Shown here: one piece after another, positions 50,461-62,960 of the stretch
Layout of the letters: every line of letters starts with the position of its first letter
Numbering within the stretch: position 1 is the first letter of the stretch
From: Vespa crabro
Lineage: Eukaryota; Arthropoda; Insecta; Hymenoptera; Vespidae
Assembly (NCBI RefSeq): GCF_910589235.1
Contig: NC_060958.1
Coordinates: 2,728,725 to 2,792,724 of the forward strand
Direction of reading: 5' to 3'
DNA length: 64,000 bases
Program-made: the position numbers and the translations under genes
Notes under the pieces: model-generated
Told to the model about the DNA's origin: nothing
What the model saw: only the letters and a program-made list of their open reading frames with translations
The model's database searches: none

Positions 50461-53400
50461 ACGATACGCGTATATGAGCGAAAAATCATATACACGATAT
50501 GAAAGAATGTTAAAAACTTTGATTCCAATATAAAATAGATGTTTGATCTTATGAAATGCAATGTTCTGAATAGATTGGTAACATTTTTCTAACTGTGGCA
50601 CAAGTATTATTAAAGATTTCACGATTTTATCTTCGCATATACCGAAATTCGCGTATGTCGATTTCGTTTTTCGACAATTATCATATGAAAACGCGTATTT
50701 AAACATAGTAAAAACGTTATATTCTTGTTATATTCTTTATTCTGCATCGATAGAACATAAAATCAATGAAATTGAACGAGATTTCAAGTTTTCGTTTTCC
50801 GACGATACGCGTATATGAGCGAAAAATCGTATGTACGATATGAAAGAATGTTAAAAACTTTGATTCCAATATAAAATAGATGTTTGATCTTATGAAATGC
50901 ATGTTCGGAATCGATTGGTAACTTTTTTCTAACTGTGGCACAAGTATTATTAAAGATTTCACGATTTTATCTTCGCATATACCGAAATTCGCGTATGTCG
51001 ATTACGTTTTTTCGACAATTATCAAGTGAAAACGCGTATTTAAACATAGTAAAAACGTTATATTCTTGTTATATTCTTTATTCTGCATCGATAGAACATA
51101 AAATCAATGAAATTGAACGAGATTTCAAGTTTTCGTTTTTCGACGATACGCGTATATGAGCGAAAAATCGTATATACGATATGAAAGAATGTTAAAAACT
51201 TTGATTACAATATAAAATAGATGTTTGATCTTATGAAATGCAATGTTCTGAATCGATTGGTAACATTTTTCTAACTGTGGCACAAGTATTATTAAAGATT
51301 TCACGATTTTATCTTCGCATATACCGAAATTCGCGTATGACTATTGCGTTTTTTCGACAATTATCATATGAAAACGCGTATTTAAACATAGTAAAAACGT
51401 TATATTCTTGTTATATTCTTTATTCTGCATCGATAGAACATAAAATCAATGAAATTGAACGAGATTTCAAGTTTTCGTTTTTCGACGATACGCGTATATG
51501 AGCGAAAAATCATATACACGATATGAAAGAATGTTAAAAACTTTGATTCCAATATAAAATAGATGTTTGATCTTATGAAATGCAATGTTCGGAATCGATT
51601 GGTAACATTTTTCTAACTGTGGCACAAGTATTATTAAAGATTTCACGATTTTATCTTCGCATATACCGAAATTCGCGTATGTCGATTACGTTTTTCGACA
51701 ATTATCATATGAAAACGCGTATTTAAGCATAGTAAAAACGTTATATTCTTGTTATATTCTTTATTCTGCATCGATAGAACATAAAATCAATGAAATTGAA
51801 AGAGATTTCAAGTTTTCGTTTTTCGACGATACGCGTATATGAGCGAAAAATCGTATATACGATATGATAGAATGTTAAAAACTTTGATTCCAATATAAAA
51901 TAGATGTTTGATCTTATGAAATGCAATGTTCTGAATCGATTGGTAACATTTTTTATAACTGTGGCACAAGTATTATTAAAGATTTCACGGTTTTAACTTC
52001 GCATATACCGAAATTCGCGTATGTCGATTACGTTTTTCGACAATTATCATATGAAAACGCGTATTTAAACATAGTAAAAACGTTATATTCTTGTTATATT
52101 CCTTATTCTACATCGATAGAACATAAAATCAATGAAATTGAACGAGATTTCAAGATTTCGTTTTTCGACGACACGCGTATATGAGCGAAAAATCGTATAT
52201 ACGATATGAAAGAATGTTAAAAACTTTGATTCCCATATAAAATAGATGTTTGATCTTATGAAATGCAATGTTCTGAATCGATTGGTAACATTTTTCTAAC
52301 TGTGGCACAAGTATTATTAAAGATTTCACGATTTTGTCTTCGCATATACCGAAATTCGCGTATGTCGATTACGTTTTTTCGACAATTATAATATGAAAAC
52401 GCGTATTTAAACATAGTAAAAACGTTATATTCTTGTTATATTCTTTATTCTGCATCGATAGAACATAAAATCAATGAAATTGAACGAGATTTCAAGTTTT
52501 CGTTTTTCGACGATACGCGTATATGAGCGAAAAATCGTATATACGATATGAAAGAATGTTAAAAACTTTGATTCCAATATAAAATAGATGTTTGATCTTA
52601 TGAAATGCAATGTTCTGAATCGATTGGTAACATTTTTATAACTGTGGCACAAGTATTATTAAAGATCTCACGGTTTTATCTTCGCATATACCGAAATTCG
52701 CGTATGTCGATTACGTTTTTCGACAATTATCATATGAAAACGCGTATTTAAACATATTAAAAACGTTATATTCTTGTTATTTTCTTTATTCTGCATAGGT
52801 AGAACATAAAATCAATGAAATTGAACGAGATTTCAAGTTTTCGTTTTTCGACGATACGCGTATATGAGCGAAAAATCGTATGGACGATATGAAAGAATGT
52901 TAAAAACTTTGATTCCAATATAAAATAGGTGTTTGATCTTATGAAATGCAATGTTCTGAATCGACTGGTAACATTTTTATAACTGTGGCACAAGTATTAT
53001 TAAAGATTTCACGATTTTGTCTTCGCATATACCGAAATTCGCGTATGTCGATTACGTTTTTCGACAATTATCATATGAAAACGCGTATTTAAACATAGTA
53101 AAAACGTTATATTCTTGTTATATTCTTTATTCTGCATCGGTAGAACATAAAATCAATGAAATTGAACGAGATTTCAAGTTTTCGTTTTTCGACGATACGC
53201 GTATATGAGCGAAAAATCGTATATACGATATGAAAGAATGTTAAAAACTTTGATTCCAATATAAAATAGATGTTTGATCTTATGAAATGCAATGTTCGGA
53301 ATCGATTGGTAACATTTTTCTAACTGTGGCACAAGTATTATTAAAGATATCACGATTTTGTCTTCGCATATACCGAAATTCGCGTATGTCGATTACGTTT

Positions 53401-53975
53401 TTCGACAATTATCATATGAAAACGCGTATTAAAACACAGTAAAAACGTTATATTCTTGTTATATTCTTTATTCTTCGTCGATAGAACATAAAATCAATGC
53501 AATTGAACGAGATTTCAAGTGTTCGTTTTTCGACGATTCGCGTATATGAGCGAAAAATCGTATATACGAGATGAAAGAATGTGAAAAACTTTGATTCCAA
53601 TATAAAATAGATGTTTGATCTTATGAAATGCAATGTTCGGAATCGATTGGTAACATTTTTCTAATTGTGGCACAAGTATTATTAAAGATTTCACGATTTT
53701 ATCTTCGCATATACCGAAATTCGCGTATGTCGATTACGTTTTTCGACAATTATCATATGAAAACGCGTATTTAAACATAGTAAAAACGTTATATTCTTGT
53801 TGTATTATTTATTCTGCATCGATAGAACATAAAATCAATGAAATTGAACGAGATTTCAAGTTTTCGTTTTTCGACGATACGCGTATATGAGCGAAAAATC
53901 ATATACACGATATGAAAGAATGTTAAAAACTTTGATTCCAATATAAAATAGATGTTTGATCTTATGAAATGCAAT
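50461..53975 (+). repeat. 10-monomer higher-order repeat unit, copy 2 (about 3,413 bp)
   Basis: Carries the same ordered variants as 47,050-50,560. The offset climbs from 3,409 to 3,413. Each extra base I could place is an added T in a T-run: 51,007, 51,349, 51,949 and 52,374, each six T instead of five. ACAAGTCGAT-type changes aside, other differences are scattered single bases such as TTTAAGCATAG near 51,725 and GCATAGGTAG near 52,795. The copy ends by about 53,975, where GAATAGATTGG is replaced by CGGAATCGATTGG. Confidence 0.87.
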
Positions 53976-55443
53976 GTTCGGAATCGATTGGTAACATTTT
54001 TCTAACTGTGGCACAAGTATTATTAAAGATTTCACGATTTTATCTTCGCATATACCGAAATTCGCGTATGTCGATTACGTTTTTCGACAATTATCATATG
54101 AAAACGCGTATTTAATCATAGTAAAAACGTTATATTCTTGTTATATTCTTTATTCTGCATCGATAGAACATAAAATCAATGAAATTGAACGAGATTTCAA
54201 GTTTTCGTTTTTCGACGATACGCGTATATGAGCGAAAAATCGTATATACGATATGAAAGAATGTTAAAAACTTTGATTCCAATATAAAATAGATGTTTGA
54301 TCTTATGAAATGCAATGTTCGGAATCGATTGGTAACATTTTTCTAACTGTGGCATAAGTATTATTAAAGATATCACGATTTTGTCTTCGCATATACCGAA
54401 ATTCGCGTATGTCGATTACGTTTTTCGATAATTATCATATGAAAACGCGTATTTAAACGTAGTAAAAACGTTATATTCTTGTTATATTATTTATTCTGCA
54501 TCGATAGAACATAAAATCAATGAAATTGAACGAGATTTCAAGTTTTCGTTTTTCGACGATACGCGTATATGAGCGAAAAATCGTATATACGATATGAAAG
54601 AATGTTAAAAACTTTGATTCCAATATAAAATAGATGTTTGATCTTATGAAATGCAATGTTCTGAATCGATTGGTAACATTTTTATAACTGTGGCACAAGT
54701 ATTATTAAAGATTTCACGATTTTGTCTTCGCATATACCGAAATTCGCGTATGTCGATTACGTTTTTCGACAAATATCATATGATAACGCGTATTTAAACA
54801 TAGTAAAAACGTTATATTCTTGTTATATTCTTTATTCTGAATCGATAGAACATAAAATCAATGAAATTGAACGAGATTTCAAGTTTTCGTTTTTCGACGA
54901 TACGCGTATATGAGCGAAAAATCATATACACGATATGAAAGAATGTTAAAAACTTTGATTCCAATATAAAATAGATGTTTGATCTTATGAAATGCAATGT
55001 TCGGAATCGATTGGTAACATTTTTCTAACTGTGGCACAAGTATTATTAAAGGTTTCACGATTTTATCTTCGCATATACCGAAATTCGCGTATGTCGATTA
55101 CGTTTTTCGACAGTTATCATATGAAAACGCGTATTTAATCATAGTAAAAACGTTATATTCTTGTTATATTCTTTATTCTGCATCGATAGAATATAAAATC
55201 AATGAAATTGAACGAGATTTCAAGTTTTCGTTTTTCGACGATACGCGTATATGAGCGAAAAATCGTATATACGATATGAAAGAATGTTAAAAACTTTGAT
55301 TCCAATATAAAATAGATGTTTGATCTTATGAAATGCAATGTTCGGAATCGATTGGTAACATTTTTCTAACTGTGGCACAAGTATTATTAAGGATATCACG
55401 ATTTTATCTTCGCATATACCGAAATTCGCGTATGTCGATTACG
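52380..55443 (+). repeat. 9-monomer higher-order repeat unit, copy 1 (3,069 bp)
   Basis: Nine monomers repeated directly downstream at offset 3,069. The unit begins at ATTATAATATGAAAACG and runs through GATCTCACGG, CATATTAAAAACG, CGTATGGACG, GAATCGACTGG, TCTTCGTCGATAG, GTTGTATTATT, GATAATTATC and CATATGATAACG. The first five or so monomers also belong to the 10-monomer repeat, so this part of the array has been amplified at least twice. Confidence 0.88.
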
Positions 55444-58440
55444 TTTTTCGACAATTATAATATGAAAACGCGTATTTAAACATAGTAAAAACGTTATATT
55501 CTTGTTATATTCTTTATTCTGCATCGATAGAACATAAAATCAATGAAATTGAACGAGATTTCAAGTTTTCGTTTTTCGACGATACGCGTATATGAGCGAA
55601 AAATCGTATATACGATATGAAAGAATGTTAAAAACTTTGATTCCAATATAAAATAGATGTTTGATCTTATGAAATGCAATGTTCTGAATCGATTGGTAAC
55701 ATTTTTATAACTGTGGCACAAGTATTATTAAAGATCTCACGGTTTTATCTTCGCATATACCGAAATTCGCGTATGTCGATTACGTTTTTCGACAATTATC
55801 ATATGAAAACGCGTATTTAAACATATTAAAAACGTTATATTCTTGTTATTTTCTTTATTCTGCATCGGTAGAACATAAAATCAATGAAATTGAACGAGAT
55901 TTCAAGTTTTCGTTTTTCGACGATACGCGTATATGAGCGAAAAATCGTATGGACGATATGAAAGAATGTTAAAAACTTTGATTCCAATATAAAATAGGTG
56001 TTTGATCTTATGAAATGCAATGTTCTGAATCGACTGGTAACATTTTTATAACTGTGGCACAAGTATTATTAAAGATTTCACGATTTTGTCTTCGCATATA
56101 CCGAAATTCGCGTATGTCGATTTCGTTTTTCGACAATTATCATATGAAAACGCGTATTTAAACATAGTAAAAACGTTATATTCTTGTTATATTCTTTATT
56201 CTGCATCGGTAGAACATAAAATCAATGAAATTGAACGAGATTTCAAGTTTTCGTTTTTCGACGATACGCGTATATGAGCGAAAAATCGTATATACGATAT
56301 GAAAGAATGTTAAAAACTTTGATTCCAATATAAAATAGATGTTTGATCTTATGAAATGCAATGTTCGGAATCGATTGGTAACATTTTTCTAACTGTGGCA
56401 CAAGTATTATTAAAGATATCACGATTTTGTCTTCGCATATACCGAAATTCGCGTATGTCGATTACGTTTTTCGACAATTATCATATGAAAACGCGTATTA
56501 AAACACAGTAAAAACGTTATATTCTTGTTATATTCTTTATTCTTCGTCGATAGAACATAAAATCAATGCAATTGAACGAGATTTCAAGTGTTCGTTTTTC
56601 GACGATTCGCGTATATGAGCGAAAAATCGTATATACGAGATGAAAGAATGTGAAAAACTTTGATTCCAATATAAAATAGATGTTTGATCTTATGAAATGC
56701 AATGTTCGGAATCGATTGGTAACATTTTTCTAATTGTGGCACAAGTATTATTAAAGATTTCACGATTTTATCTTCGCATATACCGAAATTCGCGTATGTC
56801 GATTACGTTTTTCGACAATTATCATATGAAAACGCGTATTTAAACATAGTAAAAACGTTATATTCTTGTTGTATTATTTATTCTGCATCGATAGAACATA
56901 AAATCAATGAAATTGAACGAGATTTCAAGTTTTCGTTTTTCGACGATACGCGTATATGAGCGAAAAATCATATACACGATATGAAAGAATGTTAAAAACT
57001 TTGATTCCAATATAAAATAGATGTTTGATCTTATGAAATGCAATGTTCGGAATCGATTGGTAACATTTTTCTAACTGTGGCACAAGTATTATTAAAGATT
57101 TCACGATTTTATCTTCGCATATACCGAAATTCGCGTATGTCGATTACGTTTTTCGACAATTATCATATGAAAGCGCGTATTTAATCATAGTAAAAACGTT
57201 ATATTCTTGTTATATTCTTTATTCTGCATCGATAGAACATAAAATCAATGAAATTGAACGAGATTTCAAGTTTTCGTTTTTCGACGATACGCGTATATGA
57301 GCGAAAAATCGTATATACGATATGAAAGAATGTTAAAAACTTTGATTCCAAATATAAAATAGATGTTTGATCTTATGAAATGCAATGTTCGGAATCGATT
57401 GGTAACATTTTTCTAACTGTGGCACAAGTATTATTAAAGATATCACGATTTTGTCTTCGCATATACCGAAATTCGCGTATGTCGATTACGTTTTTCGATA
57501 ATTATCATATGAAAACGCGTATTTAAACGTAGTAAAAACGTTATATTCTTGTTATATTATTTATTCTGCATCGATAGAACATAAAATCAATGAAATTGAA
57601 CGAGATTTCAAGTTTTCGTTTTTCGACGATACGCGTATATGAGCGAAAAATCGTATATACGATATGAAAGAATGTTAAAAACTTTGATTCCAATATAAAA
57701 TAGATGTTTGATCTTATGAAATGCAATGTTCTGAATCGATTGGTAACATTTTTATAACTGTGGCACAAGTATTATTAAAGATTTCACGATTTTGTCTTCG
57801 CATATACCGAAATTCGCGTATGTCGATTACGTTTTTCGACAAATATCATATGATAACGCGTATTTAAACATAGTAAAAACGTTATATTCTTGTTATATTC
57901 TTTATTCTGAATCGATAGAACATAAAATCAATGAAATTGAACGAGATTTCAAGTTTTCGTTTTTCGACGATACGCGTATATGAGCGAAAAATCATATACA
58001 CGATATGAAAGAATGTTAAAAACTTTGATTCCAATATAAAATAGATGTTTGATCTTATGAAATGCAATGTTCGGAATCGATTGGTAACATTTTTCTAACT
58101 GTGGCACAAGTATTATTAAAGGTTTCACGATTTTATCTTCGCATATACCGAAATTCGTGTATGTCGATTACGTTTTTCGACAGTTATCATATGAAAACGC
58201 GTATTTAATCATAGTAAAAACGTTATATTCTTGTTATATTCTTTATTCTGCATCGATAGAATATAAAATCAATGAAATTGAACGAGATTTCAAGTTTTCG
58301 TTTTTCGACGATACGCGTATATGAGCGAAAAATCGTATATACGATATGAAAGAATGTTAAAAACTTTGATTCCAATATAAAATAGATGTTTGATCTTATG
58401 AAATGCAATGTTCGGAATCGATTGGTAACATTTTTCTAAC
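55444..58440 (+). repeat. 9-monomer higher-order repeat unit, copy 2 (about 3,070 bp)
   Basis: Same ordered variants as the preceding unit. An extra A at about 57,350 (TCCAAATATAAAAT) shifts the offset from 3,069 to 3,070. Other differences I noticed include GAAAGCGCG near 57,170 and ATTCGTGTATG near 58,155. The copy ends near 58,440, where TATTAAAGATATC with TTGTCTTCGC replaces TATTAAGGATATC with TTATCTTCGC. Confidence 0.88.
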
Positions 58441-59550
58441 TGTGGCACAAGTATTATTAAAGATATCACGATTTTGTCTTCGCATATACCGAAATTCGCG
58501 TATGTCGATTACGTTTTTCGACAATTATCATATGAAAACGCGTATTAAAACACAGTAAAAACGTTATATTCTTGTTATATTCTTTATTCTTCGTCGATAG
58601 AACATAAAATCAATGCAATTGAACGAGATTTCAAGTGTTCGTTTTTCGACGATTCGCGTATATGAGCGAAAAATCGTATATACGAGATGAAAGAATGTTA
58701 AAAACTTTGATTCCAATATAAAATAGATGTTTGATCTTATGAAATGCAATGTTCGGAATCGATTGGTAACATTTTTCTAATTGTGGCACAAGTATTATTA
58801 AAGATTTCACGATTTTATCTTCGCATATACCGAAATTCGCGTATGTCGATTACGTTTTTCGACAATTATCATATGAAAACGCGTATTTAAACATAGTAAA
58901 AACGTTATATTCTTGTTGTATTATTTATTCTGCATCGATAGAACATAAAATCAATGAAATTGAACGAGATTTCAAGTTTTCGTTTTTCGACGATACGCGT
59001 ATATGAGCGAAAAATCGTATATACGATATGAAAGAATGTTAAAAACTTTGATTCCAATATAAACTAGATGTTTGATCTTATGAAATGCAATGTTCTGAAT
59101 CGATTGGTAACATTTTTATAACTGTGGCACAAGTATTATTAAAGATTTCACGATTTTGTCTTCGCATATACCGAAATTCGCGTATGTCGATTATGTTTTT
59201 CGACAAATATCATATGAAAACGCGTATTTAAACATAGTAAAAACGTTATATTCTTGTTATATTCTTTATTCTGCATCGATAGAACATAAAATCAATGAAA
59301 TTGAACGAGATTTCAAGTTTTCGTTTTTCGACGATACGCGTATATGAGCGAAAAATCGTATATACGATATGAAAGAATGTTAAAAACTTTGATTCCAATA
59401 TAAAATAGATGTTTGATCTTATGAAATGCAATGTTCGGAATCGATTGGTAACATTTTTCTAACTGTGGCACAAGAATTATTAAAGATTTCACGATTTTAT
59501 CTTCGCATATACCGAAATTCGCGTATGTCGATTACTTTTTTCGACAATTA
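58441..59550 (+). repeat. Three monomers resembling 56.4-57.0 kb in a new register
   Basis: TCTTCGTCGATAG, CAATGCAATTG, CAAGTGTTCG and ACGAGATGAAAG (58,590-58,690), followed by GTTGTATTATT (about 58,915), repeat the 56.5-57.0 kb monomers at about 2,047 bp (six monomers). This gives a further partial copy after the 9-monomer unit. Two ordinary monomers follow, one with AAACTAGATG near 59,062. No non-satellite sequence. Confidence 0.8.
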
Positions 59551-61150
59551 TCATATGAAAACGCGTATTTAAACATACTAGAAACGTTATATTCTTGTTA
59601 TATTCTTTATTCTGCATCGATAGAACATAAAATCAATGAAATTGAACGAGATTTCAAGATTTCGTTTTTCGACGACACGCGTATATGAGCGAAAAATCGT
59701 ATATACGATATGAAAGAATGTTAAAAACTTTGATTCCCATATAAAATAGATGTTTGATCTTATGAAATGCAATGTTCTGAATCGATTGGTAACATTTTTC
59801 TAACTGTGGCACAAGTATTATTAAAGATTTCACGATTTTATCTTCGCATATACCGAAATTCGCGTATGTCGATTACGTTTTTCGACAATTATAATATGAA
59901 AACGCGTATTTAAACATAGTAAAAACGTTATATTCTTGTTATATTCTTTATTCTGCATCGATAGAACATAAAATCAATGAAATTGAACGAGATTTCAAGT
60001 TTTCGTTTTTCGACGATACGCGTATATGAGCGAAAAATCGTATATACGATATGAAAGAATGTTAAAATCTTTGATTCCAATATAAAATAGATGTTTGATC
60101 TTATGAAATGCAATGTTCTGAATCGATTGGTAACATTTTTATAACTGTGGCACAAGTATTATTAAAGATCTCACGGTTTTATCTTCGCATATACCGAAAT
60201 TCGCGTATGTCGATTACGTTTTTCGACAATTATCATATGAAAACGCGTATTTAAACATATTAAAAACGTTATATTCTTGTTATTTTCTTTATTCTGCATC
60301 GGTAGAACATAAAATCAATGAAATTGAACGAGATTTCAAGTTTTCGTTTTTCGACGATACGCGTATATGAGCGAAAAATCGTATATACGATATGAAAGAA
60401 TGTTAAAAACTTTGATTCCAATATAAAATAGATGTTTGATCTTATGAAATGCAATGGTCTGAATCGATTGGTAACATTTTTCTAACTGTGGCACAAGTAT
60501 TATTAAAGATTTCACGATTTTATCTTCGCATATACCGAAATTCGCGTATGACTATTGCGTTTTTCGACAATTATCATATGAAAACGCGTATTTAAACATA
60601 GTAAAAACGTTATATTCTTGTTATATTCTTTATTCTGCATTGATAGAACATAAAATCAATGAAATTGAACGAGATTTCAAGTTTTCGTTTTTCGACGATA
60701 CGCGTATATGAGCGAAAAATCATATACACGATATGAAAGAATGTTAAAAACTTTGATTCCAATATAAAATAGATGTTTGATCTTATGAAATGCAATGTTC
60801 GGAATCGATTGGTAACATTTTTCTAACTGTGGCACAAGTATTATTAAAGATTTCACGATTTTATCTTCGCATATACCGAAATTCGCGTATGTCGATTACG
60901 TTTTTCGACAATTATCATATGAAAACGCGTATTTAATCATAGTAAAAACGTTATATTCTTGTTATATTCTTTATTCTGCATCGATAGAACATAAAATCGA
61001 TGAAATTGAACGAGATTTCAAGTTTTCGTTTTTCGACGATACGCGTATATGAGCGAAAAATCGTATATACGATATGAAAGAATGTTAAAAACTTTGATTC
61101 CAATATAAAATAGATGTTTGATCTTATGAAATGCAATGTTCTGAATCGAT
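59551..61150 (+). repeat. Return to the 43.5-45.1 kb sequence (offset 16,030)
   Basis: ATACTAGAAACG near 59,573 matches 43,543. It is followed by CAAGATTTCG, GACGACACGCG, TCCCATATAAAATAG, ATTATAATATG, GATCTCACGG, CATATTAAAAACG, TGCAATGGTC (about 60,450), GACTATTGCG and AAAATCGATG, all in the same order. The offset of 16,030 is 47 monomers plus three bases. The next change of register falls between 61,100 and 61,198. Confidence 0.87.
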
Positions 61151-62960
61151 TGGTAACATTTTTATAACTGTGGCACAAGTATTATTAAAGATTTCACGGT
61201 TTTATCTTCGCATATACCGAAATTCGCGTATGTCGATTACATTTTTCGACAATTATCATATGAAAACGCGTATTTAAACACAGTAAAAACGTTATATTCT
61301 AGTTATATTCCTTATTCTACATCGATAGAACATAAAATCAATGAAATTGAACGAGATTTCAAGTTTTCGTTTTTCGACGATACGCGTATATGAGCGAAAA
61401 ATCATATACACGATATGAAAGAATGTTAAAAACTTTGATTCCAATATAAAACAGATGTTTGATCTTATGAAATGCAATGTTCGGAATCGATTGGTAACAT
61501 TTTTCTAACTGTGGCACAAGTATTATTAAAGATTTCACGATTTTATCTTCGCATATTCCGAAATTCGCGTATGTCGATTACGTTTTTCGACAATTATCAT
61601 ATGAAAACGCGTATTTAAACATAGTAAAAACGTTATATTCTTGTTATATTCTTTATTCTGCATCGATAGAACATAAAATCAATGAAATAGAACGAGATTT
61701 CAAGTTTTCGTTTTTCGACGAGACGCGTAAATGAGCGAAAAATCGTATATACGATACGAAAGAATGTTAAAAACTTTGGTTCCAATATAAAATAGATGTT
61801 TGATCTTATGAAATGCAATGTTCTGAATCGAATGGTAACATTTTTCTAACTGTGGCACAAGTATTATTAAAGATTTCACGATTTTATCTTCGCAAATACC
61901 GAAATTCGCGTATGTCGATTACGTTTTTCGACAATTATCATATGAAAACGCGTATTTAAACATAGTAAAAACGTTATATTCTTGTTATATTCTTTATTCT
62001 GCATCGATAGAACATAAAATCAATGAAATTGAACGAGATTTCAAGATTTCGTTTTTCGACGATACGCGTATATGAGCGAAAAATCGTATATACGATATGA
62101 AAGAATGTTAAAAACTTTGATTCCAATATAAAATAGATGTTTGATCTTATGAAATGCAATGTTCTGAATGGATTGGTAACATTTTTCTAACTGTGGCACA
62201 AGTATTATTAAAGATTTCACGATTTTATCTTCGCATATACCGAAATTCGCGTATGTCGATTACGTTTTTCGACAATTATCATATGAAAACGCGTATTTGA
62301 ACATAGTAAAAACGTTATATTCTTGTTATATTCTTTATTCTGCATCAATAGAACATAAAATCAATGAAATTGAACGAGATTTCAAGTTTTCGTTTTCCGA
62401 CGCTACGCGTATATGAGCGAAAAATCGTATATACGATATGAAAGAATGTTTAAAACTTTGATTCCAATATAAAATAGATGTTTGATCTTATGAAATGCAA
62501 TGTTCGGAATCGATTGGTAACATTTTTCTAACTGTGGCACAAGTATTATTAAAGATTTCACGGTTTTATCTTCGCATATACCGAAATTCGCGTATGTCGA
62601 TTAAGTTTTTCGACAATTATCATATGAAAACGCGTATTTAAACATAGTAAAAACGTTATATTCTTGTTATATTCTTTATTCTGCATCGATAGAACATAAA
62701 ATCAATGAAATTGAACGAGATTTCAAGTATTCGTTTTTCGACGATACGCGTATATGAGCGAAAAATCATATACACGATATGAAAGAATGTTAAAAACTTT
62801 GATTCCAATATAAAATAGATGTTTGATCTTATGAAATGCAATGTTCTGAATAGATTGGTAACATTTTTCTAACTGTGGCACAAGTATTATTAAAGATTTC
62901 ACGATTTTATCTTCGCATATACCGAAATTCGCGTATGTCGATTTCGTTTTTCGACAATTA
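61151..62960 (+). repeat. Match to 45.46-47.27 kb with one monomer missing (offset 15,689)
   Basis: GATTACATTTTTCG, AACACAGTAAAAACG, TCCTTATTCTACATCG, AAAACAGATG, CATATTCCG, GAGACGCGTAAATG, CGCAAATACCG, CTGAATGGATTGG, TTTGAACATAG, CAAGTATTCG and GATTTCGTTTTTCG follow in the order seen at 45.5-47.3 kb. The offset is 341 bp less than just before, so exactly one monomer (equivalent to about 45.1-45.45 kb) is absent here. AAAACAGATG is shared with 45,760 but not with 39,281, so the second 19-monomer copy is the closer relative. Confidence 0.87.
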
